From the NCBI GenBank assembly GCA_963693365.1, contig CAVNZM010000033.1, forward strand, positions 1 to 49,678: a DNA stretch of 49,678 nucleotides. Direction: 5' to 3'. Shown piece after piece: positions 9,839 to 20,035 of the stretch (its first letter is position 1; the number at the start of each line of letters is the position of its first letter). The position numbers and the translations under genes were made by a program. This DNA comes from Amoebidium appalachense (taxonomy: Eukaryota > Ichthyosporea). The notes under the pieces are model-generated. The model did no database searches and was not told where the DNA came from. It saw nothing but the letters and a program-made list of their open reading frames with translations.

Positions 9839-12800
9839 ATGGATCCAAACAAAACTGGCGTAAACAAAATCACCATGTGGAAAGGTGAAGGGAAGACTGG
9901 TCCCGATAGCAAAACTACCTATTTTCAATGGGAAATCATTTTTCTCGGCATGATGACCGGCACTAAAGGTGTCCGACTCGTGGATGTTGTCCTTGCTGAC
10001 AACTACGTCCCCCCTACCACCGTCGCGGTTGACGGTGAACCCCCCTTCTATGGCTACGGCACTACCGCGGAACTCAAAGAGGCCCGCAATTGCCTCCTGC
10101 TCCATATGATACAGAACATCGACCCTTCCGTCCTCACCACCGTTGCCCAGTACCGTATTGGCATGGACCCTGAACGGGCCATGTGGAAATTCCGTCAACA
10201 CTATCTCCAAGGCAAACCCGATCAGATCCGCATCCTTCACCGTCAGTGGGATGCCTGTGCCCTTCAGCCCGGTGAATCATTCACCACCTACCTGAGCCGT
10301 CTGCAGACCATCGTGAACCAGCTCCAGTCTCTCCAAGATGAGTCCATTCACTTCACTCGTCTAGCTGAGAAGTTCTTCAATGAACTCACCACCAGAGACG
10401 ACCTCACCCCTGAGTTCAATCGTCTTATCGAAGACTATCACTTCGGTGATAAGCTATTCCCCGACTTCGAGTCCCTCCATAACCACGTCAAGGGCATCGA
10501 GTTACGTCAAGACCTCAAGATGCAACTCCGGAACAACCGTGCCCACCGTGCCTCCAAGTCCAGCATGGCATTAAATGCCAGTGCTCCCCCCCGTGATCTT
10601 CCTCGCCGTGACTTACGCACCCGACTTGACCGTACCTCTGGCACGGACCTCCGAACTCGTCTCTCCCGTCAGCACACCCGATCCCGTTCCCCCCACCGGC
10701 CTGCCTTCCGGTCCACGTCTCGTTCCCCCAGTCGTTCCCGTTTCTCGGGTTCCCGTCGTTCTGATTCCCCGGCTCGTTCTAACACCCCGTCCGTGAAAGA
10801 ATGCTCCTACTGCCACGAGCCTGATCACACGATCATCGATTGCCCTGAGCCGAAATGCCGTATGTCCAGACACAACCGTTCCCGTCAAGGCAGTGAGAAA
10901 TCTGTCTCCTTTGCTTTCTCGGCATACAATGCTAGCTCCGTCCGCGTGTCCTCCGACCCTGCCTGGGATTCCGGGTGCAACATGACTGTTTGCCCCACCC
11001 GTGAGTTCTTCCATGACCTCACTCCCCTTCCGACACCGACTCCCGTTGCTGCCTTCAATGGCACCCCCGTCTTGGCCACTCACACCGGCCATATCGTCAT
11101 CAACACCACCACCGACCATGGCACTACCACCCTAACCATTGAAGCCTACTACACCCCGTCTGGCCAAGCCTTCCTCATTTCAACATCCCAAGCTGCTGCC
11201 GAATACATCAAGGGTGATTTGAACGATGCCTCCACTCCGTCATTCCTCTTCGACCGACTCACCGGCCGTCATCTCGTCAACCTCCGTCTACACAACGGTC
11301 TGTATTACTTCAAGGACTACACCATTCAACCACCCACTCGTCCTGTGGCTCTGGCTGCCACTACCAGTGTTAACCCATCCATCTGGCACCATCGTCTGGG
11401 GCACCGAGCTATGACCAGCATCAAGGACATGGTGAAACACGACCTTGTTATTGGTCTCCCCTCCTCTGTCCTCGACTGTGATGTTCCTGATTGTCATGGC
11501 TGCATTATGGGTAAGACCACCAAGGCTCCGTTCAGGGGTGACCGTCCTCACTCCAACATCCCCGGTCATGAATGGCATTGGGATTTTTTTGAGCCTACCA
11601 CAACATCGTACGGAGGTTCCAAGGTTGCTCTCGTCACTGTCTGCCGTGCCTCTGGCCTCGTCAAGATCTACCCGATGGCCGACCGTACCACCACCCTGGA
11701 TATTCTCACAGCTCACACCAACCTCGTTGCCACCCATGCCCCCTCCAAAGTTGGTGTTTACCACTTCGACTCCGGCTCTGAGTTCACCTCCAAGGATACC
11801 CGTGCTTTTTGCCTCTCCCAGGGCATCAAGGCCAGCTATGCTCCGGTGGACTGCCCTCAACTGAACGGCTATGTTGAACGACGTATGCGGTTCCTCCAAG
11901 AGATTGTCCGTTGCCTCCTCCATCAAGTCCAAGATCAGTCTCTGTCTCCCAAACTGTGGGCTGAGGCCCTCCAACATGCCGCCTACATCATCAACGTCAC
12001 CCCGTCCACGACTGCCAATGGTCGTACACCATTCGAGGTTTTCTACGGTGTCAAGCCCGACATCTCCGAGCTCAAAGTGTTCGGTTGCCCTGCCTACACT
12101 CACGTGCCAGCCTCTAAACGGAACAAGCTGGCCCCCACCGTCAAACTCGGCATGTATATCGGCTATGATCTTCAATCACACTGCCACCGGATCTTCAATG
12201 CCACCACCCATCGTGTCGGCCTCTTCCGTGATGTGATTTTCGACGAATCAGCTTATCTCCCGTCCGACATTCCATCAACCCTTCCGACCCCCGACACCAC
12301 TGCTACCTCGACCACCCCACCCCCCACAGTTGACACTGAAGATGATGTTTGTCTGGTGTACTCTGGCCCCCCTCCTGCCATCGTCGTTCCCCCGACACCC
12401 CCCCCCCACCGGCCCCCCTGCCCCCGTGCCCGTCCAGCCTGCCGACCCTCATCCTGGCCCTGGCAACGTCACACCCATCCGACCCGGCTCCCCCGACAAC
12501 TTCCACTCGGCCCCGTCCAGCCCGGAGGTTGCCCCCCCCTGCACTTCCGAACTTCCAAGTTCCCCCCCCACCGTCTCCACCTACCCCGGTTCCTGCACCC
12601 CGTCGTTCTGCCCGTCTCCAGGGCAAGGTTGGACTTCAAGCCACCACCACCCTGCCAGTCCCCCCCGGTCCCCCCATCAACATCGACCAACTACCCAAAC
12701 TTGTCCGTCAACTCTGTTCCGGACCCAATGGTGATCAGGTCAAGTCAGCCCTGACTGCTGAGTATCAAGCCTTCGTCGACAAAGACATCTTTGAACTTGT

Positions 12801-14248
12801 TGACCCTCCCCCTGGTGCTAACATCGTCGGCTTCAAGTGGATTGTCTCCGAGAAAACTCTCAACTCGGCTGGTGACACCAAGATCAAGGCACGTGGTGTT
12901 GCTCAAGGCTTCAGTCAGCAATACGGTGTTGACTATGAGTTGATTGAGAGCCCTGTCATCCGTCCGGCTGCTCTCCGTGCCATCCTAGCTCTGGCCGTTG
13001 TTGAAGGTCATGACATACATCAACTCGACGTGTCTACGGCCTTTCTCAACAGCCCACTCACCGAGACCATCTACATGAAACAACCCCCGGGATTCATCAC
13101 CATGGCCACACTTGGCAAGGTCTGGAGACTCAAGAAAGCCCTGTACGGCCTCAAGCAAGCCTCCAAGGCTTGGTACGACTTCCTCGACGGCATTCTTCTT
13201 GCCCATGGCCTGACCCGTACTAAGACCGACCCGTGCATCTACCTCCGGTTCTTCCCCAACAACGATGTGGTACGGGCTGGTAACTACGTCGATGACTCCA
13301 CCATCACCAACACCCGGGGTTCTACTGCTGCCAGTGACCTGGCTGCCCACATCAGCAAGATGGCCAGCTGTCGTATGAGTCCATTTGACCGTATGCTCGG
13401 TGTTGATTTTAATCACTCTGATCCCCATCACCTCCACATGCACCAGAGGTCTTACATCATGGATATCATCCACGACTTCAACCTCACCGATGCCAAGTCC
13501 AAGTCTACCCCCATCCCTGCAGGCACCACCGTCTCCCTGGCTGATTGCCCCCCCCCAACCGTTCACCGTGCCCTACCGTGAGTTACTCGGCCGTCTCCTC
13601 TGGGTGGCACGGTGCACACGTCCCGACATTGCCTATGCCATCGGCTTCCTTGGTCGGTTCAGCACCAACCCCGGCAAGACTCACTGGGACCTTCTCCGTC
13701 GTGTGGCCCGGTACCTGCTCGGCACCATTGACCTTGGCATTGACTACAAGTACTCGGCCACCCAGTCCCCCATACTCGAATGCTACACGGATGCTGACTT
13801 TGCTGGTTGTGCCGACAGCAAGAAGTCTACCACCGGCTACATTATCGTGTTTGCTGGTATGCCCGTCATCTGGTACTCCAAGCTCCAGCCCATCACGGCC
13901 ACCAGCACCACTGAAGCTGAGCTGATTGCTCTCAATGCTGGCACCCAAGAAGTTGCTTGGGTCCGTGACCTCTTCAAGGAACTCGGCTGTCCCATGCTTG
14001 CTCCGACTCCGGTGTACTGTGACAACCAGTCGACCATTGCCATCGTCAACTCCACCGGCATCAAGCACCGTACCAAACACATTGCCGTCCGGTATCACAA
14101 CACCAAGGACTACATTGCCAGTGGGGACGTGGTTGTCCACTACGTTGAGTCAGCCCACAACTTAGCTGACATACTCACCAAACCCCTCCCCGGCCCGAGT
14201 CATGTCCACCATCGTGCTCGACTTTGTTTACCGGATATTGTGGATTGA
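9839..14248 (+). pseudogene. gag-pol: Copia gag-pol polyprotein, copy 1 (three frame changes)
   Basis: Translation starts at ATG 9839. In order: a gag domain of the UBN2 type; an RS-rich basic stretch; a zinc knuckle CSYCHEPDHTIIDCPEPKC (10802 on); protease active site DSG (about 10966); GAG_pre-integrase HHCC zinc finger (WHHRLGH near 11385); DDE integrase with acids in HWDFF (11576), FDSGSEF (11765) and VERRM (11872); a Pro-rich linker; RT with YVDD (13285); and RNase H with YTDADF (13783), ending at LTKPLPGP. Frame changes occur at C10 (12398-12407), C8 (12532-12539) and C9 (13548-13556). The first is shared with copy 2. The other two are private and match C7 and C8 in copy 2, so copy 1 is inactivated downstream of integrase. 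Confidence 0.93.
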
Positions 14249-14673
14249 CCCGACCTACTTCAAGAGTGATTTTCTCATGTGTACTACTTACTTTATCAAC
14301 ATCATTATATCATATGTATTGCCTTTGTGGGTATGCCCACTTAGGGTTTATATATAAGGTTTGACCTGTACCATCACTCTACTCTATCTTTCACTGGTTT
14401 AAAACCCAGTTAATCAAACACCGCCTATACACGTTATATATATTCGTTGTTTTTGCCCCGGTTCCTTCCCCCCCCCCCCCCCCCCCCCCTTCCCCCCCCT
14501 TTCCCCCCCCCCCCCCTCCCCCCCCCCCCCCCCCCCCCTTCTCCCCCCCCCCCCCCCCCCCCCGGGAAAAGTACACACTTTAATTTTTTTTTTCCGTTTC
14601 TGTTCTCAAGTGGGGAGATTTCACTAGTTCAGTGGGGATATGATAACACAAACTTCAAAGTCTTAAGTGGGGA
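14249..14673 (+). other. Copia copy 1 3' untranslated region with poly-C tract and polypurine-like end
   Basis: No gene. A 96-base C tract with rare T (14468-14563) is followed by a T-rich stretch. Three AGTGGGGA-like motifs follow, the last (AAGTGGGGA) touching the 3' LTR and the best candidate for the plus-strand primer. Confidence 0.7.
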
Positions 14674-15598
14674 TGTTGTAATACGTAGTATTTACATATG
14701 GTAAGATCTTCTCAGTTTGTGTTATGTTTCAGTTCATATGCTTAGTGTAAATGCCACACTCCTATTATGTAAAGTGTAGCATCGATCTCCGATATGCTTG
14801 TATACTTGTAATCGTGTTGTATCGGCTTTAATCGTGTATTGTAATATCGATTAGAATATTTATATGTGTGTACACGGATCCACCCACTCAGGGAGAGACG
14901 TGTACATGTTCGTGTGTACATAAATATCTCTGGTTATAGTTATGCTATTACTATCTTGTTTGTTGATCTGTGCTCTCTTTTCCTTCCTCTTTCTCCTTCC
15001 TTATTTTCTTTTCTTTCTCTCCTTGTCTTCATGTGTATAATCGTATTTCTTTTCTACTAATATATGTTAGGTAGATTTGTGTTACTTAATACGTGTTCAT
15101 TGGACGGTAACACATTTAGGCTACACTTAGAATAGCATGTGTGTTTAGACTTCATTAATTCACTTTAGTTTTCATGTGTTGCCGGGCTTTAACCAATCAT
15201 CAAGGTTAAGTGTGATATGTCTGAGTCTTTGCAGTATGTCATAGGTTAGAACTTCCTTGATGATGACACGAGTTGATCTTAACTAGTGTCTGTGTCCTAT
15301 CGTGTACGCCTCCGCGTACCGGATCTCTCTGAAAGCAATTGGTTCTTAGTGATTGGTTTCTATTAGAGATGGATCTGATTTCCGACTGGTCGGAAATCAT
15401 GTATGGATTGGACTTAGAGGAATTTCAGGTATTTATTCGAAGATCAGAATAAATTCAGTTCAGTCGTGTCTAAACATTGATGTCTGTTGTGTACACTGCT
15501 CCGATCGTTCCGTGTTTTGTTGTTGTGTGTGTCTGTGGTGTTTTCACACTGCACCACTGTGTCTCTGCTTACATCCCAAATACTTATAGAAATTAACA
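14674..15598 (+). repeat. 3' LTR of Copia copy 1
   Basis: Same 925-bp length and ends as the 5' LTR. It differs from it at LTR offset 441 (C at 9293, T at 15115) and at one other C/T site (GATCC versus GATCT). Its right end abuts the GGGGA duplication at 15599-15603. Confidence 0.96.
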
Positions 15599-16478
15599 GG
15601 GGAGGCCACTTGGCGGCGCGGGCGGTGTAGTCGAGGAAGCGGTCGGCAGGAATGCCGTCCTTGCCCGGCAGCTTGTCGACATCGGGGGCAAACAGGGCCT
15701 CGTTGGGCAAGGGGTCCGTCCCCCTCGCCTTCTCGATGCCAAAGAGCTTTTTGAGGGGGTCGGGGTTGAAGGACGAGTACTGGGCGGCCGTGGTGGTGTT
15801 CCACTTGTCCGCATACTCCCAGTCGGCGTCCTGCGGGCTGTACGTCCCGTGCATGCGGCCGGCGGGGCTGTTGCCGTAGTCGGCCGACGACAGGAACCGT
15901 TCCAGGTTGATCATCAGGTGGTTGTAGCCTGAAATGTCCTCGACGGTGGTGCCGTTGATGGACACACGGGCCCTTTCAAACGGTGCGGCCGAGGAGCAGA
16001 GGTGGCCCCCCATCATGGCCATCCCCTCCAGGTTGCGGACCTTGAGGGGGAAAATGTCGGTTGCCGCCGCGTTGTTGTTGAGGGTGTTGTTGGCCAACGT
16101 CTCGCTCTGGGGCACGGTGGTGCCCTCGTAGTCCCTTATGGTGGTGTCGATCTCGAGGGGGTGGGCCAGCTGACCGGGGAGGGGGAACCTGCGCAGCCTC
16201 TCCACCTTCACGCCCACGTACTCGGGGGCGTTGGGCACGTTGGCCTTGAACTGGAACGTCATGTAGGAGTTGAGACAGTCCAGGAAGCCCACGGCCGGCA
16301 GGGAGAACCGAATCACGCGCTGCCCCTTTGAGCTGTACGTCGAGCCGGTCACCGGGTAGGTCTTGACCGTCGACCGGCGGTTGATGTGGCTGAGCTCCAC
16401 GGGCGAGTACGTGCCGGCGTCCGTCAGCTTGTGGTAGGCCATGTTGAGGGGCACGGAGGCGTCGTAGGGGGCTGCCAT
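15599..16478 (-). pseudogene. Major capsid protein, N-terminal part (split by Copia copy 1)
   Basis: It encodes the first 292 residues of the double-jelly-roll major capsid protein. ATG 16478 (MAAPYDASV) is preferred over the in-frame ATG at 16508 and a GTG at 16535, because the latter overlap the ATPase end. Sequence such as VGFLDCLNSYMTFQFKA resembles the first-jelly-roll strand of Polinton/PLV capsid proteins. With the C-terminal segment the protein would be 579 residues, normal for the family. The gene directly follows the packaging ATPase on the same strand, a conserved arrangement. The only damage seen is the retrotransposon at 15602/8850. The 5' region contains AAAAAAATGTAC (16514-16503), a version of the recurring promoter motif. 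Confidence 0.88.
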
Positions 16479-16491
16479 GTTGGTGGTGTGT

Positions 16492-17301
16492 TTACCTATG
16501 CCGTACATTTTTTTCGCCGTCACTGTCGCCGCCACCGTCGGACCCCGGGGACCCCAGCACCACCTCCTGTTCGAAATTTCGAAACATCCGCCCCTCGTTC
16601 AAGCGGATAAAGAGGAAGTCGTGCTTGCCCCGGTAGACCGTGTCCATCAATTCGAAAAATTGGGGGGTCTCGAGGGCGGGCAGGAACTCGTCCCGCAACA
16701 CCTTGAGCTCGGTGTTGTTGGTGTTCTTGAAGTAGGCCAAGGCGTCAGCCTGGCTGCGCAGCTCGAGGGGTATCTTGTTGAGCTTCTGCCCGACCATCAT
16801 CACCGACACACCAATGTGTCGGCGGTTCTGCGCCATGCGCACAAACTCGCGCAGGTTGCCCGACTTGCGAAAAATGTGGGACATGTCGTCATTGACAAAC
16901 ACCAGCAGCATGCGGTAGTTGGGGTTAACCTTCTTGTGCTGAAGCGACAGCTTGAGAATCTCGGGGAGGAACGACACGTCCTGGTGCAGGCGGGCCTTGG
17001 GGATTTTCAGGGCCGTGCCCAGGGTGTGCATGCTCGGGCTGAAAATGTACACGCGGTCAAACAGTTTATTGTAGAACTGACCCTCCCGGACAATCAAGTT
17101 GACGAGCAGGTTGGACTTGCCGGACCCGGGCTGGCCAATGAGCAGGAAGAAGAACACGTTGTCCATCAACGGGTAGGGCACCCTCAGCTTGGTGTCGCAC
17201 GTCATTGGTATGTGCTCCACCGAGAGGGGTGCGGGCAGGGGCTTGACGGCAATGGGCGGGGGCGGGTGCATGATGGTGTCACTCTCACCCAACAGGCCCA
17301 T
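16492..17301 (-). CDS. FtsK/HerA-type DNA packaging ATPase
   Basis: This 269-aa P-loop ATPase is the motor that packages viral DNA into the capsid. Walker A (GQPGSGKS, residues 56-63) is followed by a Walker B-like strand with two acids (MLLVFVNDDM) about 80 residues later. RRHIGVSVMMVGQ corresponds to the sensor region of A32-like ATPases. Length is usual for Polintons and virophages. The start at 17301 lies 4 bp after the zinc-ribbon stop; a longer frame to 17391 overlaps that gene and is low quality. The C-terminus overlaps the region just upstream of the capsid gene. No damage seen. Confidence 0.9.
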   Translation of the reverse strand: MGLLGESDTIMHPPPPIAVKPLPAPLSVEHIPMTCDTKLRVPYPLMDNVFFFLLIGQPGSGKSNLLVNLIVREGQFYNKLFDRVYIFSPSMHTLGTALKIPKARLHQDVSFLPEILKLSLQHKKVNPNYRMLLVFVNDDMSHIFRKSGNLREFVRMAQNRRHIGVSVMMVGQKLNKIPLELRSQADALAYFKNTNNTELKVLRDEFLPALETPQFFELMDTVYRGKHDFLFIRLNEGRMFRNFEQEVVLGSPGSDGGGDSDGEKNVRHR

Positions 17302-17305
17302 AAAA

Positions 17306-17542
17306 TTAGTGCCTGCAGCCGTCGATTTGCACGTTGTAGACCGTGAAGTCGTCCAGGCACTCGAAGCTGCAGAGGTACATGGGCTCGTCACCCAGCCACG
17401 TCATGACGCACCCACAGTCAAAGTCGTAGCCCGGCCCCTCCTCCTGGGTGGCGCACTTGAACCAGTGCCCACAGTAGTCGCACGCGTGCTGCCATGGTTC
17501 GGCGTCCGTGTCGGATGCCGCCTTGGTTGTCGGGTTGGCCAT
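17306..17542 (-). CDS. Small zinc-ribbon-like protein, 78 aa
   Basis: It starts at ATG 17542 and stops 4 bp before the ATPase start, so the two are probably co-transcribed. Cysteines form pairs CDYC (21-24), C30, then CGC and two later cysteines near YLCSFEC, suited to binding one or two zinc ions. A long overlapping open frame to 18283 is mostly antisense to the plus-strand coiled-coil gene and is rejected as the start. The product may be a transcription or assembly cofactor, which is inference from zinc-ribbon form and linkage. Confidence 0.65.
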   Translation of the reverse strand: MANPTTKAASDTDAEPWQHACDYCGHWFKCATQEEGPGYDFDCGCVMTWLGDEPMYLCSFECLDDFTVYNVQIDGCRH

Positions 17543-17564
17543 GTCGGTTGCCGTGTCTGTAATA

Positions 17565-17620
17565 CGGCACACATTTTTTGGACGTTGGCACCGTCCAACG
17601 TCGGTAAAAAAATGTGTGCG
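17565..17620. promoter_or_regulatory. Palindromic bidirectional promoter between zinc-ribbon and coiled-coil genes
   Basis: CGGCACACATTTTTT on the left mirrors AAAAAAATGTGTGCG on the right. Between them lies a second palindrome, GACGTTGG with CCAACGTC (17581-17602). Each divergent gene therefore faces a copy of A6-7TGTGTG, 20-35 bp before its ATG. The symmetry suggests a shared regulatory site. Confidence 0.6.
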
Positions 17621-17635
17621 TACTGGTAACCAACC

Positions 17636-18244
17636 ATGTCGGCCGAAGACAACCAAATCGAGCGCGTGTCTGACGGCGAAGTCCACCAACCCGTGTCCAA
17701 CGGCGCCACCGGCATGGGTGTGGAGCCCATGGTGTTGGACGCCGGCCACGTGGCCAAGGCGAGACGGCAGCCCACGGCCCGGCAGCTGGAAGCCCTGGAG
17801 AAGGGCCGGAGCACCAGGGTGGAACGCATGCGGCGAAACAAGGACTACATCCGTGAACTCGAGCAGAAGCTGCAGGTGCTGGAGACCCGCCCGCCCGGCC
17901 CCCCGCCGGCAAAAGCAGAAGCACCGGCACAACCCCCAAAAGCACCCCGGCCAAGGCAGAAGAAGGCACCACGGAAGCCCATGACGAGGGTGGTGTTCGA
18001 GGAAGGGGACAGCGATGGCGGCTATGACGACTCGGACCCGCACAGCAACCCCTACTACCAGTACTACATGCCCCCGCCGGTACCACACCCCATGGGTGCA
18101 CCGGGCGGGTACGCACCTCCACAGACACGCCACAGTGCCCCCCACACGGGCATGGGCTACGGTCCGTACCACCCTCCTGCAGCAGCAGCACCCCCTCCCC
18201 AGCGCAGCTACAGCGACCACATCGCCAGCCTCATTTCGTGGTGA
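17636..18244 (+). CDS. Coiled-coil, proline-rich viral protein, 202 aa
   Basis: It starts at ATG 17636 just after the palindromic promoter. Residues about 40-85 are basic and helical (RRQPTARQLEALEKGR, then RMRRNKDYIRELEQKLQVLE), predicted to form a coiled coil. A Pro/Lys-rich linker follows, then an acidic patch (EEGDSDGGYDDSD) and a Tyr/Pro-rich tail ending SDHIASLISW. Similar RQPT-x-x-QLEAL-x-KGR segments occur in small proteins of many large DNA viruses, so it may be a minor virion protein. No enzymatic motif. Confidence 0.7.
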   Translation: MSAEDNQIERVSDGEVHQPVSNGATGMGVEPMVLDAGHVAKARRQPTARQLEALEKGRSTRVERMRRNKDYIRELEQKLQVLETRPPGPPPAKAEAPAQPPKAPRPRQKKAPRKPMTRVVFEEGDSDGGYDDSDPHSNPYYQYYMPPPVPHPMGAPGGYAPPQTRHSAPHTGMGYGPYHPPAAAAPPPQRSYSDHIASLISW

Positions 18245-18300
18245 CGTAGGAAGGAAAAATTCGTGTGCCCCCACTAGTAGCAAGCTACCGGTGCACGGCC

Positions 18301-18591
18301 ATGGCTACCCCTAGGAGCACGAAAAACCTGCCGTCGGCGTACTCGTCGCCGTTTACGTTCGACGACTACCTCGAGTTCTACATACGACACGGCACGGACA
18401 AACAGTTCGACCCGGCCGACAAGGCCGGGAAGAAGCCCGAAAACAAAATCGAAAAAAAATTCCTGAGATTGAAGAAGAGGGTGCCGGTCGACCGGCAGGA
18501 GGAGCTGAGGAAGGTGCTGGAATACGAGGCCGATCTCGATGCCCGCATGCTGGCCCACATACAGAAGCAGGAGGGAGAGACCAACATCTAA
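18301..18591 (+). CDS. 97-aa hypothetical protein, charged helical
   Basis: The start is chosen at ATG 18301 (GCCATGG context) rather than the upstream in-frame 18265. The product is rich in Lys/Glu/Asp with a helical second half (DRQEELRKVLEYEADLDARML). Upstream, AAAAATTCGTGTG (18256-18268) resembles the recurring promoter motif. Its stop codon overlaps the stop of the convergent 81-aa gene by two bases. Function unknown. Confidence 0.6.
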   Translation: MATPRSTKNLPSAYSSPFTFDDYLEFYIRHGTDKQFDPADKAGKKPENKIEKKFLRLKKRVPVDRQEELRKVLEYEADLDARMLAHIQKQEGETNI

Positions 18592-18833
18592 AAATAGGAC
18601 CGGCCACCGCCCGACCGACCGGCCCGGAAAGACCTCTGCAGGTAGTTGATGTTGCTGCCGGCGTAGGCAATGCCCTGGGCGGCACGACCAATGTCCATGA
18701 CCGTCCGGAACCTGTCCCAGGCCTCGTTGGGGTGGACGATGACGGTGTGGCTGCGTGGTGTGGCCGTGCGGTCCGGCAGTGCCGGCCGCCAGTACTCGGA
18801 GTCGTTGACGTGCCCCACCCCTCGAAAATCCAT
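18588..18833 (-). CDS. 81-aa hypothetical protein, Gly/Arg-rich tail
   Basis: ATG 18833 is the likely start, since upstream codons of the longer open frame overlap the penton gene end. The product is MDFRGVGHVNDSEYWRPALP followed by a short helical part (AWDRFRTVMDIGRAAQGIAY) and a basic Gly-rich C-terminus. It lies 56 bp downstream of the penton gene on the same strand and probably shares its transcript. No family recognised. Confidence 0.55.
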   Translation of the reverse strand: MDFRGVGHVNDSEYWRPALPDRTATPRSHTVIVHPNEAWDRFRTVMDIGRAAQGIAYAGSNINYLQRSFRAGRSGGGRSYF

Positions 18834-18889
18834 GTTTGTTTGTAAGGCTCCCGTTAACCGTTGTATGTCAAAATATAGCCACCGTGACG

Positions 18890-19977
18890 CTAGCCGAACC
18901 GTTGGGGTTTGGCCATGGGCCGGATCGCCGTGACCCCCGTGGGGCTCGGGATTCGCCGGAGGCACGATAAAACCGTCATGTCCCCCCTCAGCCCCACCAC
19001 GTCCCCGTAGCAGCTGACCAGCTTGATGCTGAGCGAGTTGATGTGCGTGCTGACGTCCAGAGGCAGCTCGACGACGGCCCCGTTGTCAAAGAGGGGGAGG
19101 GCGTACTGCGGGAAGGTGGGTATGACGGCCAGAATGTCCTTGCTCGGATAGGACGACTGGAACTTGACGTCGGCGTTGGCCACGCTCACCGACGACTCCG
19201 AATTCACCCCGTGCAGCTCAAGGAAAAAGTGGCTGGGGAATGCCGGTATGTTGGGGGCCATGACCTCTCCCTCTGCCCTAGAGGCGGCCAGCTGGCCGTC
19301 GAGGGGCATGCCGGCCGCTGCAGCCATGACCGGGCTGTCGAACCACATGACCACCCGGTAAAACTCGTTCGCATTGAACAGCGTGATGCGGCTGGCTACT
19401 TGGTGACACCCCACCCCCCCAACGTGTCCACGTCGTTCACAATCTCGTCCTTGATGGCGTCGGGTAGATTCGGGTGGTAGACTTCCTTCAAGGCGTAGTT
19501 CAACCAGGCAGCCACGAGCGTGCCCACAATGTTCTCGTCGTCTAGTTCATACGCCTCAGAGTCATCCGCGCACAGTTTTCTGGACCCACGGCCGATGTAC
19601 TCCCCCCTAGGGTCCACCCCAAACTCGTACAGGGGTATCTGCTTGAAGGTCGACAACGACGATTCCGGCACGTCCGCAGGGAGGGGCTCCAGGGGTATGC
19701 GTCTGTGCTCCATGCTGGGCCCCCACCCGCCCGGGGAGCCGGGGTCGACCGGCCGCAGGGCAATGTTGACGTAGCACTTGTCACGAGGGAAGGGGTAGTA
19801 GAAGGTGTTGGCCGACGTCATGGTGCTCACCCAACGGGCACCCAACGACGTGTTCTGCATGAACCCGATGGGCGGTGAGAGCATGGCCTTCATCTGCACA
19901 GGTGCAGGCTCCTGCTGGCCCTGCACAAAGTCACCGACGTGCTGCATGACAACCAGGTGTGTGGGTGCGTGGTCCAT
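18890..19977 (-). pseudogene. Penton / minor capsid protein, frameshift at G7
   Basis: Two overlapping frames together look like one single-jelly-roll penton protein of about 360 residues. The first starts at ATG 19977 (MDHAPTHLVV) and ends just after GGWG. The second has no ATG at its junction and continues with beta-rich sequence. The C-terminal block NSLSIKLVSCYGDVVGLRGD is the typical end of Polinton and PLV minor capsid proteins, which form the pentameric vertices. The change of frame occurs at the G7 run at 19420-19414 (minus sense). Two separate proteins are less likely, as the second lacks a reasonable start. It is divergent from the fiber gene with a 58-bp shared promoter gap. Confidence 0.72.
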
Positions 19978-20035
19978 GGTGGTGGTTGTTACGTAATGAG
20001 GTACAAAAAATCGCCGTGTAACAGTAACGTGCAAC
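19978..20035. promoter_or_regulatory. Short divergent promoter between penton and fiber genes
   Basis: Fifty-eight bases separate the two start codons. It contains GTTACGTAA and AAAAAATCGCCGTGTAAC on the fiber side, a weaker relative of the A6TGTG motif. The shared promoter would coordinate vertex and fiber expression. Confidence 0.45.

Larger units (their letters stand above)
8852..15598 (+). mobile_element. Ty1/copia LTR retrotransposon, copy 1 (in the capsid gene)
   Basis: This is a complete element of 6747 bp. It has a 925-bp 5' LTR, a primer site, gag-pol in the order gag, protease, integrase, RT and RNase H, a C-rich 3' untranslated tract and a 3' LTR. The two LTRs differ at only about two positions, which implies recent insertion. 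It lies antisense to the capsid gene. It is almost identical to copy 2 at 25329-32064 but carries two extra homopolymer frameshifts, so it is probably non-autonomous. Integrase before RT identifies the copia rather than gypsy superfamily. Confidence 0.97.

Noticed and set aside
11288-12175. 295-codon antisense frame in Copia integrase (also 27765-28652)
   Set aside because: It lies opposite the conserved integrase catalytic region; an open antisense frame is a by-product of the codon bias.
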